From: JAUNBN01 sp036645935
GTDB lineage: Bacteria > Bacillota > Clostridia > Oscillospirales > Ruminococcaceae
Assembly (NCBI GenBank): GCA_036645935.1
Contig: JAVXNE010000006.1
Span: 1-64,000 of the forward strand
DNA length: 64,000 nucleotides
Direction of reading: 5' to 3'
Positions within the stretch are counted from its first letter, which is position 1. Every line of letters starts with the position of its first letter. Positions 33,034-41,940 of the stretch are shown one piece after another. Position numbers and translations under genes: made by a program. The notes beneath the pieces are model-generated. The model was not told where the DNA came from. It searched no databases and was given only the letters and a program-made list of their open reading frames with translations.

Positions 33034-35109
33034 CTACTCCTCCTCGGCCTCATGAAGCTCCTTCGCCTCATCGATAACCTTCTGCTCAAGCTGTCCGGGG
33101 AGCGGCTCATAACGCAGGAATTCCACTGCATAGTGTCCTCTGCCCTGTGTGGTCGAGCGCATATAAGTCGTGAAATCGAACATCTCGGAGATGGGAACCT
33201 CTGCCTCCACGAGCTGTAAACCGTCCTCTGCGGGGTTCATTCCAAGAACACGTCCGCGGCGCTTGTTGACCTCGCCCATGAGGTCTCCCGTGTTTGAATC
33301 AGGCACAAACGCCTTGAGCAGCCCGATTGGCTCGAGCAGCGCGGGTTTTGCGTTGGCACACGCCGCCTTGTAAGCGAGCCTTGCGGCCGATTTAAACGCG
33401 ACTTCCTTGGAATCGACGGGGTGGTATTTGCCGTCGTAAAGCGTTGCGCGAACTCCGGTCATCGGATAACCTGCAAGCACTCCGTGCTGCATTGCTTCCC
33501 TAAGACCCTTTTCGACGGCAGGTATGAATTCCTTTGGAACAGTTCCGCCGACAACCGCGTTGACAAACTCGAAATCAGTGCCGTCATTCAGCGGCTCAAA
33601 ACGTATCTGGACGACGCCGTACTGCCCCGCACCACCGCTCTGCTTTTTGTGTTTGCCCTCAGCCTCAGCCTTTGCGCGAATGGTCTCACGATAGGCAACT
33701 CGGGGTTGCTCAAGTCCGATTTCAATGCCAAACTTCGCTTTCAGCTTGGACACGACGGCCTCAAGGTGCTGCTCACCCAAACCGGAAAGCAACTGCTGCG
33801 AAGTCTCGCCGTTGACTGAGTATTTGATTGTTCTGTCCTCGTCGATGATTTTCTGTATTGCGGACGCAATCTTGCCCTCGTCCCCCTTATTCTTGGAGAA
33901 CACCGCCATTGACATGCTCGGGAACGGGAATTCAATTGACGGGCAGACAAAAAGTTTTCCGGGCAGACACAGCGTCTCACCTGTTTTCGTCTTGTCAAGC
34001 TTGGTTACAGCTCCGATATCTCCCGCCATAATCGCGTCGACATCAGTCTGTTTCTTTCCCTTTATCGAGAGTAGCTTTCCGGGGCGCTCCTGCTCACCGG
34101 TGTTTGCGTTGACGAGATTTGTCGAGACGAGCTTGCCGGAAAGCACCTTGACAAAGGACAGCTTGCCGACGAAGGGGTCGGCGACGGTTTTGAACACATA
34201 GGCGACAAGCGGACCGTTGGAGTCGAACTTCACAGTCGTCTCCTTCCCGTCCTTGTCGAGCACCGTGCTCTCGCCCACATCGGCGGGAGAAGGTGACAAA
34301 TTCTTTATTGCATCAAGAAGAAGATCTATTCCCTCAAGCGCAATGCTGTCTCCGCACATCACGGGCATGAGGCTCCCCAACCTAACGCCATTTTTGATGC
34401 CTTGCACAAGCTCATCATGTGTGAAAGGCTCCTCCATAAAGAACTTTTCCATGAGCGCCTCATCGGTCTCTGCGACAGCTTCGCTGAGCGCATGCAGCAA
34501 CTCATCGACCATTCCACCGGTGTCGGGCATGGCAACAGCAGTTGCTTCGCCGCCAGAATAGGTAAATGCCTTGCCGTTGACGATGTCGACATAAACTGTC
34601 GGCTTCCCCTCTTCGAGCACCGGGTATACAACGGGGCAGACGCCCGAGCCGAATTCAGCTTTAAGGCCATCGTAAACCTTGTCGAAGTCCGCGTTTTCCG
34701 AAGCGAGCTTGCTTACAAAGAACATTTTGGCTTTGCTATGCTTGGTGCCGAGTTTGAACGCCTTGTGCGTCCCAACCAGTGCTCCCGAACGGGCAGATAC
34801 CGATATCAACACGGTTTCACACGCCTTGACGCCCTCGTACATCCCGAGCTCGAAATCAAAAAGGCCGGGCGCGTCAATGACATTGATGTGACAGCCGGAA
34901 TAATCAAACGGAGCGATTGCAGCCGATATAGACGCGCGCCTTCTAATTTCTTCGGGGTCGAAGTCGCTGACGGTGTTTCCGTCCGCGATGCTGCCCAGTC
35001 TGTCAGACGATTTGGTCAAAAATAAAAGCGCCTCTGTGAGCGAGGTCTTTCCGTCGCCGCTGTGTCCGGCAATCATAATATTTCGGATGTTTTCCAAAGC
35101 GTAGTCCAT
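33034..35109 (-). CDS. EF-G-like translational GTPase paralogue with altered GTPase motifs
   Basis: A 691-residue protein with the full EF-G domain order (G domain, II, III, IV, V). The P loop is AGHSGDGKTS (residues 14-23). The G3 motif, DTPGH in true EF-G, reads DAPGL at 79-83, so the catalytic His is Leu. The G4 motif NKxD reads SKLA at 133-136. Domain IV (KKQSGGAGQYGVV) and V (EAEVPISEMFDFTTYMRSTT) are conserved. It is therefore one of the EF-G-like/FusA2 group and not the housekeeping factor. GTP hydrolysis and guanine specificity are doubtful; a role in ribosome rescue, recycling or drug response is only a guess. ATG follows AGAGGGGG. Confidence 0.9.
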   Translation of the reverse strand: MDYALENIRNIMIAGHSGDGKTSLTEALLFLTKSSDRLGSIADGNTVSDFDPEEIRRRASISAAIAPFDYSGCHINVIDAPGLFDFELGMYEGVKACETVLISVSARSGALVGTHKAFKLGTKHSKAKMFFVSKLASENADFDKVYDGLKAEFGSGVCPVVYPVLEEGKPTVYVDIVNGKAFTYSGGEATAVAMPDTGGMVDELLHALSEAVAETDEALMEKFFMEEPFTHDELVQGIKNGVRLGSLMPVMCGDSIALEGIDLLLDAIKNLSPSPADVGESTVLDKDGKETTVKFDSNGPLVAYVFKTVADPFVGKLSFVKVLSGKLVSTNLVNANTGEQERPGKLLSIKGKKQTDVDAIMAGDIGAVTKLDKTKTGETLCLPGKLFVCPSIEFPFPSMSMAVFSKNKGDEGKIASAIQKIIDEDRTIKYSVNGETSQQLLSGLGEQHLEAVVSKLKAKFGIEIGLEQPRVAYRETIRAKAEAEGKHKKQSGGAGQYGVVQIRFEPLNDGTDFEFVNAVVGGTVPKEFIPAVEKGLREAMQHGVLAGYPMTGVRATLYDGKYHPVDSKEVAFKSAARLAYKAACANAKPALLEPIGLLKAFVPDSNTGDLMGEVNKRRGRVLGMNPAEDGLQLVEAEVPISEMFDFTTYMRSTTQGRGHYAVEFLRYEPLPGQLEQKVIDEAKELHEAEEE

Positions 35110-35248
35110 AAGATGGGTCCCCCTCTGTTTCTATGACGATACTTATCAATGATAGCAAATTACCGATGGCAATTAAATACCTTTTGGGTAAAATAAAACA
35201 CCCGGGTGGTAGAATTACCCCCGAATGTTTTGTCTATTATCACTAAAA

Positions 35249-38200
35249 TTAGTATTTATGAGCCGAAATAGCTATCACTAACAGCAAAGTGCATATAACT
35301 TGATACATAAGCGCCGACAGCGCACCGACTGTTGTGAGCGCCCCTGTGAGCGCAAGAGTTGCGGCGACCAGCAGCCCCAATATCATGCAGGCGATCTCAA
35401 CAGTGTTGGCGAGCTTAACCGCCGAGCGCACACTGTAGCAGGCGGTTATCCCTTTGACAAACGAGGTGAGCGAACTTATATGTGTCAGTGACGACGGTGC
35501 GTGGCTGACATATTCAGTTTTGGAAGTAAGCTCGGCGACGTCGCTCTCCCGCACAATTGCGATCATTCGACGTGGTATATGATAGACCATCGCTATCTTT
35601 TCCGGATTCAGGTTAAAATCACGGGTGTGCACGAGCAGGCTCACACCCTCACGCTCGAAGCTGTGCAGCGCGCTCTCGACCTCGGCATTGGGCGAATAAC
35701 TTATGACAAACATCGCATAGAGCTTGCCTGCAACCGCAAGGTAGACGGCGTCGCGCGTACTCGTTTTGGTGTAACGATTCTCGTAATCGCGCGAAGGCAC
35801 CTCAATCTCATGCGCGCTCATCAGCTCGCGCGTTCCGAGCAGCAGCCTCGTCTTGTCGATCCAAAAACTGAAGCCCCTCCTGCCCTCGTATTCGACACTG
35901 TCCACATGATAGAGCATTTCTGTTTTACCTTGAATTACATTCATAAACACGTGAGACATAGTGTCACACGACTGTATCAGCACAGAAGCGGCATAGAGAA
36001 TCGCCTTGTCGATACGCTCGCGCTCAAATGTCTTTATCCCGTGAAGCATGACGTTGCCTTTGGGGAACAGTTCCCGCCCCTCAAGCACCACGCAGTTGGC
36101 TACACAAACCTCCGCGGCCGCGCTGTATCCGGGAACGACCGCGCTGTATTTCGAGAGATATTTCTGCATACTCACTATTGGCAGCTTGACGCAGAGTGTC
36201 GAGATAAACGGCGCGCAGAAAACCGCCGCAACCGCCGCATATCTCGCGCCTGATTCGATGTTTCCGCCGAAATAAAATCCAATCCCACCTATGCAAAGAC
36301 TGATAATCAACAGCACAAACGCCGTTACAGAAACACTCTTTTCGTTGCCCGGGCGCGAATATGAATGTTGTAAAAAGTTATCGGTAAAGCCCGTCTTGCG
36401 TTTTAGGAGAACGGTGGGATTTTCAACCTCAAGTTCGCGTGTAATGCTGCGTGTGAACGCGGCATCTCCGAGCACCGAACATGCGTATTTTTCGTAGTTG
36501 TCGGATACCGTTCGGAAGCAGTCGAGCACCCTTCGGGCATCCAAAAGCTCTCCGAGCGCACATGCAAAGAGAGCCGTGCCCGCAACGAACGCGCTCGGGC
36601 CAACAACGTAGTCGCCTTTGAATGTCGCAAGCAGCACCGCACCCTCCACGAGCGACGCAATCACTCCAAAAGACACGAGCTCGGTTCCCGCCGCCTTGAG
36701 TGTCACGAGCTTGGTTATTCCTATGAATATCTCCTTAACGTTACACAGGACGCATCCCGTCAGCAATATGAGGTTAAAAAGATAAAACACCGTGGGTGCC
36801 GCAAGCGCGGTGGGAAGCAAACGAAATTCCGCCATCGCCCCGAGCATGCAGAGCAGTGCCGCGAACACACCGGTCACCGCAACCCTGAGTGTAAGTCTGG
36901 CTCGTGCTGTCAGCAGCTCCTTGAGCACCAGTTCGGTGTCCTCGTCGGTGCGGTAATCAACCTCCCCCGGCTCAAGATCCTCGTCTTCAAAAACCGGCCC
37001 TCCAACTCCGCTCTTTCCGTCTGAGAGCACAAAATCCTTTATCTTGCGCTGTCTTCCCGCCTTTTCACCGAGCGCTTCGCGGTCGATTATAACAGTGTCG
37101 CCAAAAAACTCACGGAAATTGTCGTCCACGTTCTCGCGCACATTGAGAACGCCCTTTTTTTCTGCCTTTTTAGCGCTGCTGTCAAGAGAACCAAACGAAT
37201 TCGGCAGAACCCGCGTCTGCGCCGTTTCAGCGTTTTGCCGCGCTCTTTTTTTCTCGTCAGGTATCACTTTTTCAATGCTCCCCGTCTCGCTGAACAACGG
37301 GTGCTTTGCGGCATAATCGCGCGAAATATCAGGCTCGTCGGCAAATGGTGCGCCCATATCATCGTTCCGCGCCTGCTGTTCTGTTTCGCCGGGCGGCTCA
37401 AAATCATAAGTTACACCGCGCTCGATGCTCGGCGCGAGCATATCTTTATTTATCGGGTCGTCATCCTGCTCCGACATGCGCTTATCCATTTGCAGTGTCT
37501 GTATTATTGAGCGGCGGTTAAAATCCAGTTCCTCCGTGTCAGAAAGCTCAACTTCACGCGACATCCCCTGCGTTTGCTCCGGACGCTGCATCGTCGATTC
37601 GCAACCCGCTACATCGGGCACACGCTCTTCAGTTACGATTCCCGTCGGATAATCGGTCTCCGACTTTGCCATTTTCTCCGACTGAGTCGGATGTTGCTTG
37701 TTCGCAGTATACGTCGGCGTCACTGACGGCTGAAACGTTCCAAATGTCTCCGCAAAGGAATCGGCAAACGGATCGGTCTCTATGATTCCTGCCGAATTGG
37801 AGCGAGCCGATTCAGCTTTTTTAAGTTCCACATATTCGATTGCGGCATGCGGCTCATTATTCCGCTTTTCCTGTTCCTTTGCAGTCTTCTCCGTGTGAAC
37901 GTTAACTTTCCCACGGCCGTCACCGCTCTGCACCTGTGGCCGCACATCTCCGCTTGAGTGGGAGGGCTTCACATCGTGCTTTGCGGATGAAGTCTCGGCA
38001 TGTTTGGGAGCTGACGCCGCGTGCGCTTTTTTCGGCGCGCGAGCGGAAGATTTATCCCCGTCGGAATCCGACCATGACGGTGGGCCGTCATTCACACGTT
38101 GGCTCTTTGCCTGTTTATCAATATTCAGCTCAAGGGTTGACATGAGGTCATTGAGCTTTTTCTTGGCGTTTTTCTCCGCAATCTCATTCTCATCAATCGT

Positions 38201-38353
38201 CGTCCTTGCGAAGCCCTTGTCGCCTATCATTTTGTATTCGTCTTTCGCGAGCTGTACACCAAAGGGAGCCTCGGCGTCAGTCGGACGCCGGGACTTCATC
38301 TCACGCATCAGTTCGTCGAGCTGTTCACTTCTTTTTTTGCTGTCGTCAGCCAT
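35249..38353 (-). CDS. Degenerate P-type-ATPase-like membrane protein with long disordered N-terminus
   Basis: A 1034-residue protein; ATG follows CGGAGG. Residues 1 to about 500 are hydrophilic, low-complexity and acidic/basic mixed, probably disordered and cytoplasmic. Paired helices (ARLTLRVAVTGVFAALLCML, PTVFYLFNLILLTGCVLC, FVAGTALFACALG) precede a further pair (VTAFVLLIISLCIGGIGFYF, YAAVAAVFCAPFISTLCVKL), the layout of a P1-type ATPase. After the second pair, where DKTGT should be, the sequence is NCVVLEGRELFPKGNV (about 753-768). A TGDN-like position reads HTRDF (about 909-913). The fold seems kept while the phosphorylated Asp motif is lost. Role unknown; perhaps a regulator or scaffold. 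Followed by the EF-G-like gene, preceded by rlmB. Confidence 0.72.
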   Translation of the reverse strand: MADDSKKRSEQLDELMREMKSRRPTDAEAPFGVQLAKDEYKMIGDKGFARTTIDENEIAEKNAKKKLNDLMSTLELNIDKQAKSQRVNDGPPSWSDSDGDKSSARAPKKAHAASAPKHAETSSAKHDVKPSHSSGDVRPQVQSGDGRGKVNVHTEKTAKEQEKRNNEPHAAIEYVELKKAESARSNSAGIIETDPFADSFAETFGTFQPSVTPTYTANKQHPTQSEKMAKSETDYPTGIVTEERVPDVAGCESTMQRPEQTQGMSREVELSDTEELDFNRRSIIQTLQMDKRMSEQDDDPINKDMLAPSIERGVTYDFEPPGETEQQARNDDMGAPFADEPDISRDYAAKHPLFSETGSIEKVIPDEKKRARQNAETAQTRVLPNSFGSLDSSAKKAEKKGVLNVRENVDDNFREFFGDTVIIDREALGEKAGRQRKIKDFVLSDGKSGVGGPVFEDEDLEPGEVDYRTDEDTELVLKELLTARARLTLRVAVTGVFAALLCMLGAMAEFRLLPTALAAPTVFYLFNLILLTGCVLCNVKEIFIGITKLVTLKAAGTELVSFGVIASLVEGAVLLATFKGDYVVGPSAFVAGTALFACALGELLDARRVLDCFRTVSDNYEKYACSVLGDAAFTRSITRELEVENPTVLLKRKTGFTDNFLQHSYSRPGNEKSVSVTAFVLLIISLCIGGIGFYFGGNIESGARYAAVAAVFCAPFISTLCVKLPIVSMQKYLSKYSAVVPGYSAAAEVCVANCVVLEGRELFPKGNVMLHGIKTFERERIDKAILYAASVLIQSCDTMSHVFMNVIQGKTEMLYHVDSVEYEGRRGFSFWIDKTRLLLGTRELMSAHEIEVPSRDYENRYTKTSTRDAVYLAVAGKLYAMFVISYSPNAEVESALHSFEREGVSLLVHTRDFNLNPEKIAMVYHIPRRMIAIVRESDVAELTSKTEYVSHAPSSLTHISSLTSFVKGITACYSVRSAVKLANTVEIACMILGLLVAATLALTGALTTVGALSALMYQVICTLLLVIAISAHKY

Positions 38354-38378
38354 TTATACCTCCGGCCAGCGTCTTTGT

Positions 38379-39149
38379 TTAACGACGCTGTCTGACTATT
38401 TCATACATCAACACTCCGGCCGCAACCGATGCGTTCAGCGAGGATAACTCCCCCATAAGCGGCAGACTAACCGTCCTGTCGCAAAGTTCCCGAACCAGCC
38501 GCGAAGCGCCAAAGCCCTCAGAACCTATTACAAGCACAGCCGCCCCGCGCAGATCCGCATCGTAGCAGCTCTCTCCGTCCGCCTCGGCGCAATAGCAAAA
38601 CACGCCGCGTTTTTTAATCTCACGTATCTCGCCCGCGATATTGGATGCTCTCACAATCTTCACATGGGCACACGCTCCTGCCGACGCGCGCACCACAGAT
38701 GCAGTGATTGCACATCCGCCTCTCCTCGGAATTATTACTCCGTGCGCACCCGCGCACTCGGCTGTTCTTATTATAGCTCCGACATTATGAGGGTCGTCCA
38801 CACCGTCGAGTACTATGAAAAACGGATCCTCACCTCGGGTTTTCGCAAGCTCAAACAAGTCATCAAGTTCGCAGTATTCGCACAACGCACACTGCAGCGC
38901 CACCCCTTGATGTCGCTCGCTGCCGCACAGCTTTTGAAGCTTAATCGGGTGTATCTGCTTGACAACCGCCCCGCGCTCCTTGGCGAGCGCCGCGAGATAG
39001 GACAGCGCGCGGTCGTCGCTCTCATTGGAGATAAACAGCGTGTCCACCCTCATGTCCGATTTGAGTATCTCGGTCACCGCATTTTTTCCGAATACGATTC
39101 CGTCATCGGGATTCATCCCTGTTTTTACGCTTTCAATATTGTCTGCCAA
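38379..39149 (-). CDS. rlmB: 23S rRNA (guanosine-2'-O)-methyltransferase, TrmH/RlmB family
   Basis: A 256-residue SPOUT methyltransferase. The N-terminal substrate-binding domain (GIVFGKNAVTEILKS) is followed by motif 1 DPHNVGAIIRTAECAGAHGV, motif 2 VLVIGSEGFGASRLVRELCD and motif 3 VSLPLMGELSSLNASVAAGV. It methylates a ribose in rRNA using SAM; the exact nucleotide is inferred from the family (G2251 in E. coli). The start is TTG 39149 after GGAGTG; an ATG 11 codons later is the alternative. Convergence with nothing; the P-type-like gene follows 25 bases downstream. Confidence 0.9.
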   Translation of the reverse strand: MADNIESVKTGMNPDDGIVFGKNAVTEILKSDMRVDTLFISNESDDRALSYLAALAKERGAVVKQIHPIKLQKLCGSERHQGVALQCALCEYCELDDLFELAKTRGEDPFFIVLDGVDDPHNVGAIIRTAECAGAHGVIIPRRGGCAITASVVRASAGACAHVKIVRASNIAGEIREIKKRGVFCYCAEADGESCYDADLRGAAVLVIGSEGFGASRLVRELCDRTVSLPLMGELSSLNASVAAGVLMYEIVRQRR

Positions 39150-39589
39150 ATCTCACACTCCGCATTTATTTATGTGTTTCAATTATATCACAATAATTGT
39201 GCAAAAGGAAATATCTGTGCGGTGCGCTGTCCGTTTATTTTCCAATGCACTGCGGCACCGTTTTGTCAACCTCTGTTTTATATGGCTACAGTTTGTGCAT
39301 AGTACAATCCGTAATTTGTCAGTATGAATATCGCATGTTGAAAAGTCGGTTGAAGATGTTGAAAAAGCGCGTTATAACGTTATGTTTGTGTCAACATCCG
39401 TTCGGATATGGGATGAATTCAACTGAATGTTGAAACAGTTGAACAAAACTATCCGTTTAGAAATGTCATATTTTTTGGAAGATTCAATAATTTTCGAGCA
39501 AATTTTAGCCCATTTTTTCCATATTGTCTCGTATATACATCCGTTGCGATCCCACTTGCTTGTGGTACAATCAACTCGGTGGTGATAAC
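39150..39589. other. Divergent intergenic region with iterated TGTTGAA motifs
   Basis: About 440 AT-rich bases between rlmB (minus) and the glycosylase gene (plus). The segment 39336-39440 contains several copies of GTTGAA (for example ATGTTGAAAAG, GATGTTGAAAAAG, AATGTTGAAACAG) and inverted forms (GTCAACA, TTCAACT). No gene or RNA is recognised. Promoters for both neighbours must lie here. Confidence 0.45.
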
Positions 39590-40396
39590 ATGAGTTTTAC
39601 TGTTACGACAAGTGATTTTTCTCTCGGGCAAACTCTGGAATGCGGTCAATGCTTCCGCTGGCGACCCGACAGCGACGGGCGCTATGTCGGCGTCGCACAC
39701 GGCAAACTGCTCTCCATCTCCCAGTGTGGTGACACGCTTGAGATTGAGGGTTGCGGACAAGAGGAGTACGAAGAGTGGCTGCGATCCTATCTGGGGCTTG
39801 ATGAGCCGTATGACAGCTTTAAGGCAACGCTGTCCCGCGACGCGGTTTTGTGCGACGCAATCAGCTATGCGCCCGGAATTCGCGTTATGAAGCAGCCGCT
39901 TTGGGAAACGCTTTGCAGTTTTATTATCTCTCAAAATAACAATATTACGCGCATTACTAAAATCGTGGACACACTATGTCGGTGCTTCGGAACCGATCTC
40001 GGAGGGTACTTTGATTTTCCCTCTCCCCGTGCACTTGCAGAGCTTGACCGAGCAGACCTTGCCTGTCTTGTGTGCGGCTATCGCGACGTCTACATAATGG
40101 ATGCGGCGCAGCGTTTCGCAAACGGACTGATCGACGAGAATTTCGTGCAAAGCGCGCCGCTTTGTGACGCGCGCGATCATCTCATGACAATCAAGGGCGT
40201 GGGGCCCAAGGTCGCCGACTGTGTGCTGCTCTTCGGCGCACAGCGCTATGATGCTTTTCCCCGTGACGTGTGGATAAAGCGGGCGATGGCGGAGCTTTTC
40301 CCTAACGGCCTTCCCGATTACGCGCTGCCTATCGCGGGAATCGCGCAGCAATACATCTTTCATTACGCTCGCAAATCCGGAATATTTGAGCGTTAG
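39590..40396 (+). CDS. ogg: 8-oxoguanine DNA glycosylase/AP lyase, OGG1-type
   Basis: A 268-residue base-excision repair enzyme; ATG 39590 follows CGGTGGTGA. The N-terminal OGG domain is FSLGQTLECGQCFRWRPDSD. The HhH-GPD core shows LCSFIISQNNNITRITKIV, the helix-hairpin-helix IKGVGPKVADCVLLFG with the Lys of the Schiff base, and the catalytic Asp in FPRDVWIKRAM. It excises oxidised guanine and nicks the abasic site. Single gene with its own hairpin terminator. Confidence 0.92.
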   Translation: MSFTVTTSDFSLGQTLECGQCFRWRPDSDGRYVGVAHGKLLSISQCGDTLEIEGCGQEEYEEWLRSYLGLDEPYDSFKATLSRDAVLCDAISYAPGIRVMKQPLWETLCSFIISQNNNITRITKIVDTLCRCFGTDLGGYFDFPSPRALAELDRADLACLVCGYRDVYIMDAAQRFANGLIDENFVQSAPLCDARDHLMTIKGVGPKVADCVLLFGAQRYDAFPRDVWIKRAMAELFPNGLPDYALPIAGIAQQYIFHYARKSGIFER

Positions 40397-40405
40397 CTTT
40401 CTTTC

Positions 40406-40439
40406 GGCGTTCCGCCGTGCTTGTGCGCGGCGGAACGCC
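40406..40439 (+). terminator. Hairpin terminator of the glycosylase gene
   Basis: GGCGTTCCGCCG and CGGCGGAACGCC form a perfect 12-bp stem ten bases after the stop. The following T content is low, so termination may be partial. Confidence 0.65.
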
Positions 40440-40987
40440 CTTGATGTGCCGTCATTTTGACTTCAGCGTCCTTCTTCAATCACGATTCCCTTTTTGACCG
40501 AATGATCGGATCTCGACCCCTTCAATCTCCGGAGAATCGGGCAAACAAATAACCTGACGATGTAATTGCGCCTCACATGGCAGAGTCGCGCATTTTTTCC
40601 TTGCTTTGCAGCTGCGGCTTGATTGCAAATAATAAGCACTGCTGCCATCGGCAGCTTGAAAGAGTTGATTGCGTTGATTGCGCTGTATTGACAGCTCGTT
40701 TTGCGTGCATCGCGCAGATAGCCTTTTTTCTTTGCACTTTTTTACCCCCCATCTTTTCTGCGCACAAGCTGCCGAATATAGATATTCATCTCCGTCTTTT
40801 GCACTCTTCCGAACGGGGCAGCCGTGCCAATATAAAAAGTCAGCACATCGACGGATGAGAAATCTTAAAATCGGGAAATTTCATCCTCTTTACGGAGTAT
40901 AAAAATATTAAAATAGAAATAATTGGCGTTTTTAAAACAAAATCTGCCAAATTGCACTTATTTGTATGATTTTTCCGTTTGAAATGA
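40440..40987. other. Intergenic stretch before the dehydratase-like operon
   Basis: About 550 bases with no credible gene. Frames such as 40577-40858 (plus) are Cys-rich with no ribosome site. The sequence becomes very AT-rich from about 40860 towards the promoter. Confidence 0.5.
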
Positions 40988-41016
40988 TTTACTATGCGCG
41001 CGCTTTTTGTTATAAT
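40988..41016 (+). promoter_or_regulatory. Promoter of the dehydratase-like operon
   Basis: TTTACT at 40988-40993, 17 bases, then a perfect TATAAT at 41011-41016. Transcription would start near 41023, giving a leader of about 120 bases. Confidence 0.62.
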
Positions 41017-41050
41017 ATTAACAAAATTGACGGCTACAGAAGCACTGATG

Positions 41051-41082
41051 AAACGGATTACCGTTCTTCGGTTCCGTTTTTT
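41051..41082 (+). terminator. Terminator-like hairpin in the operon leader (attenuator candidate)
   Basis: AAACGGATTACCG pairs with CGGTTCCGTTT through a five-base loop and is followed by TTTTTT. It lies between the promoter and the first gene, so a fraction of transcripts should stop there unless something prevents folding. Confidence 0.6.
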
Positions 41083-41144
41083 CTGACTTTTTATGGACGT
41101 CTTTTGTTTATCGCGTTCTTTTTATTGAACAAAGGAGGTATTGA

Positions 41145-41906
41145 ATGCAGAACATCATCATCACAGTTGCAGGAAAGGGCGGTGTCGGCAAAACCTCGAT
41201 TGCCGCCGCAATCGTCCGTCAGCTCGTGCGCGATCACGGCGATTCCCGAATCCTTGCAATTGATGCAGACCCCGCAGTTGGGCTCGCAACTGCACTCGAC
41301 GTGGACGTAAAATTGACACTTGATAACATCCGAAAGGAGATCACCGAATCGGGAGAGGGCGACAAGGAAAAAAAGCGCGCCATTGAGTTGCTGGCAGAAA
41401 GCAAGTTTCGCATTTTCGACGCTATGGTTGAAAAAGACGGTTTCGCTTTTATTGCGATCGGCAGGCCTGAGGCCGCCGGGTGCTATTGCAGCATCAACTC
41501 TTATCTGAAGGAAGTAATCGAGATGATTGCGGACGAATTCGATTATATAGTGATCGACGGCGAAGCGGGTATAGAGCAGGTCAACCGCAGGGTTATGACC
41601 AACGTCACCCATTTGCTGCTGGTCACAGATCCGAGCAAAAAAGGAACCGGTGTAATTGCCGCGATCAAGAAAGTTGCCGACGAACTTGTAATGTACAAAA
41701 AAGTCGGAGCCATCGTCAACCGCTTCAACGACCCCGACCTCAAACAGTATATCAGTACAGGAGACGTCCCTGTGCTTGCATACATCCCGGACGACAAGCA
41801 GCTTGCCATGCTCGATGTTCAGGGCAAGAGCGTCATGGATCTGCCGGATAGTTCAAACATGGTCATAGGCGTAAAAGAGGTTCTGGACGCAATCGGATGC
41901 AGATAG
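41145..41906 (+). CDS. CooC-like nickel-insertion ATPase (MinD/SIMIBI class)
   Basis: A 253-residue ATPase; ATG follows AAAGGAGG. The deviant Walker A GKGGVGKT is at residues 10-17, with DADPAVGLATAL as switch region. A Cys-x-Cys pair (GCYCSIN, Cys113 and Cys115) stands where CooC binds Ni at its dimer interface. YIVIDGEAGIEQVNRRV and VTDPSKKGTGVI complete the fold. CooC and AcsF proteins load nickel into CO dehydrogenase and acetyl-CoA synthase. Here it heads an operon with an acetyl-CoA-synthase-beta-like protein but no CODH gene, so the metal client is probably encoded in this operon. Confidence 0.85.
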   Translation: MQNIIITVAGKGGVGKTSIAAAIVRQLVRDHGDSRILAIDADPAVGLATALDVDVKLTLDNIRKEITESGEGDKEKKRAIELLAESKFRIFDAMVEKDGFAFIAIGRPEAAGCYCSINSYLKEVIEMIADEFDYIVIDGEAGIEQVNRRVMTNVTHLLLVTDPSKKGTGVIAAIKKVADELVMYKKVGAIVNRFNDPDLKQYISTGDVPVLAYIPDDKQLAMLDVQGKSVMDLPDSSNMVIGVKEVLDAIGCR

Positions 41907-41940
41907 TATCAAATTATAGAGCCATTAAGGAGGATCGGCA

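Noticed and set aside
33034..35109. Tetracycline-resistance ribosomal protection protein
   Set aside because: Overall motif pattern follows the EF-G-like group, with altered G3/G4 motifs not found in Tet proteins.
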